Shown piece by piece: positions 5,466-5,521 of a stretch of DNA of 5,521 bases. Positions within the stretch are counted from its first letter, which is position 1, and each line of letters starts with the position of its first letter. The translations under genes were made by a program, and so were the position numbers. A model generated the notes under the pieces. That model was not told the origin of the DNA, did no database searches, and worked only from the letters and a program-made list of their open reading frames with translations. The stretch covers positions 1 to 5,521 of the forward strand of contig CAMKAB010000072.1 in assembly GCA_946410375.1 (NCBI GenBank), read 5' to 3'. The DNA is from an uncultured Spirochaetaceae bacterium. GTDB taxonomy: Bacteria; Spirochaetota; Spirochaetia; Sphaerochaetales; Sphaerochaetaceae.

Positions 5466-5521
5466 ACGCCCGCGTCCTCTACAACGATATTCTCCTTTCT
5501 GAGGTCGGAGATCGCCTTATT
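5462..5521 (-). CDS. metN: Methionine ABC transporter ATPase MetN, C-terminal end
   Basis: Only the last 19 residues are present, ending AISDLRKENIVVEDAGV and then TGA. This helix followed by a beta strand matches the end of the C-terminal NIL domain of MetN, the regulatory methionine-binding domain that inhibits transport when internal methionine is high. The stop overlaps the metI start by ATGA. Identification rests largely on context, since the nucleotide-binding domain is outside the window. Confidence 0.75.
   Translation of the reverse strand, partial: NKAISDLRKENIVVEDAGV

Overview
This 5.5 kb window comes from a bacterial chromosome in which every gene I can support lies on the minus strand. 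A spirochaete of the Treponema type is my best guess. The grounds are the Treponema-like end of the MetQ signal peptide (VFA followed by KGGKE), the moderate base composition and the repeat-bearing intergenic DNA. No marker gene settles it.

Reading in the direction of transcription (right to left), the first unit is the end of a methionine ABC importer operon: the last residues of MetN, then MetI (ATGA overlap), then MetQ (10-nt gap), closed by a strong terminator at about 3913-3948. Next is a gene-poor stretch (about 3419-3912) with a 44-bp tandem repeat and a second, weaker terminator-like hairpin.

The second unit is the most interesting. A promoter-like site precedes a 23-codon ORF (3347-3418, too short for routine gene calling). 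Ten of its codons 4-15 are Leu, Ile or Val. It is followed by an intrinsic terminator (stem, GAAA tetraloop, T-run) and then a branched-chain amino-acid (leucine) dehydrogenase with a GTG start. The end of the small ORF can pair with the ascending arm of the terminator (9 of 10 pairs counting one G-U), and a segment inside the Leu/Ile/Val run can pair with the region next to that. This is the full 1:2, 2:3, 3:4 layout of a ribosome-stalling transcription attenuator. Starvation control would imply that the dehydrogenase makes branched-chain amino acids from 2-oxoacids. Its Rossmann fold has lost the acidic residue expected for NAD and has Arg-Lys nearby, which would fit NADPH use.

The third unit begins after a terminator at about 1961-2005 and a roughly 340-bp leader region. 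It encodes a protein with the architecture of 2-isopropylmalate synthase (LeuA), including the C-terminal allosteric domain, in which every catalytic and metal-binding motif I checked in the barrel is replaced. It is coupled by an ATGA overlap to a TIM-barrel protein of the sugar-phosphate isomerase/epimerase (AP endonuclease 2) type that runs off the left edge. The function of this pair is unknown.
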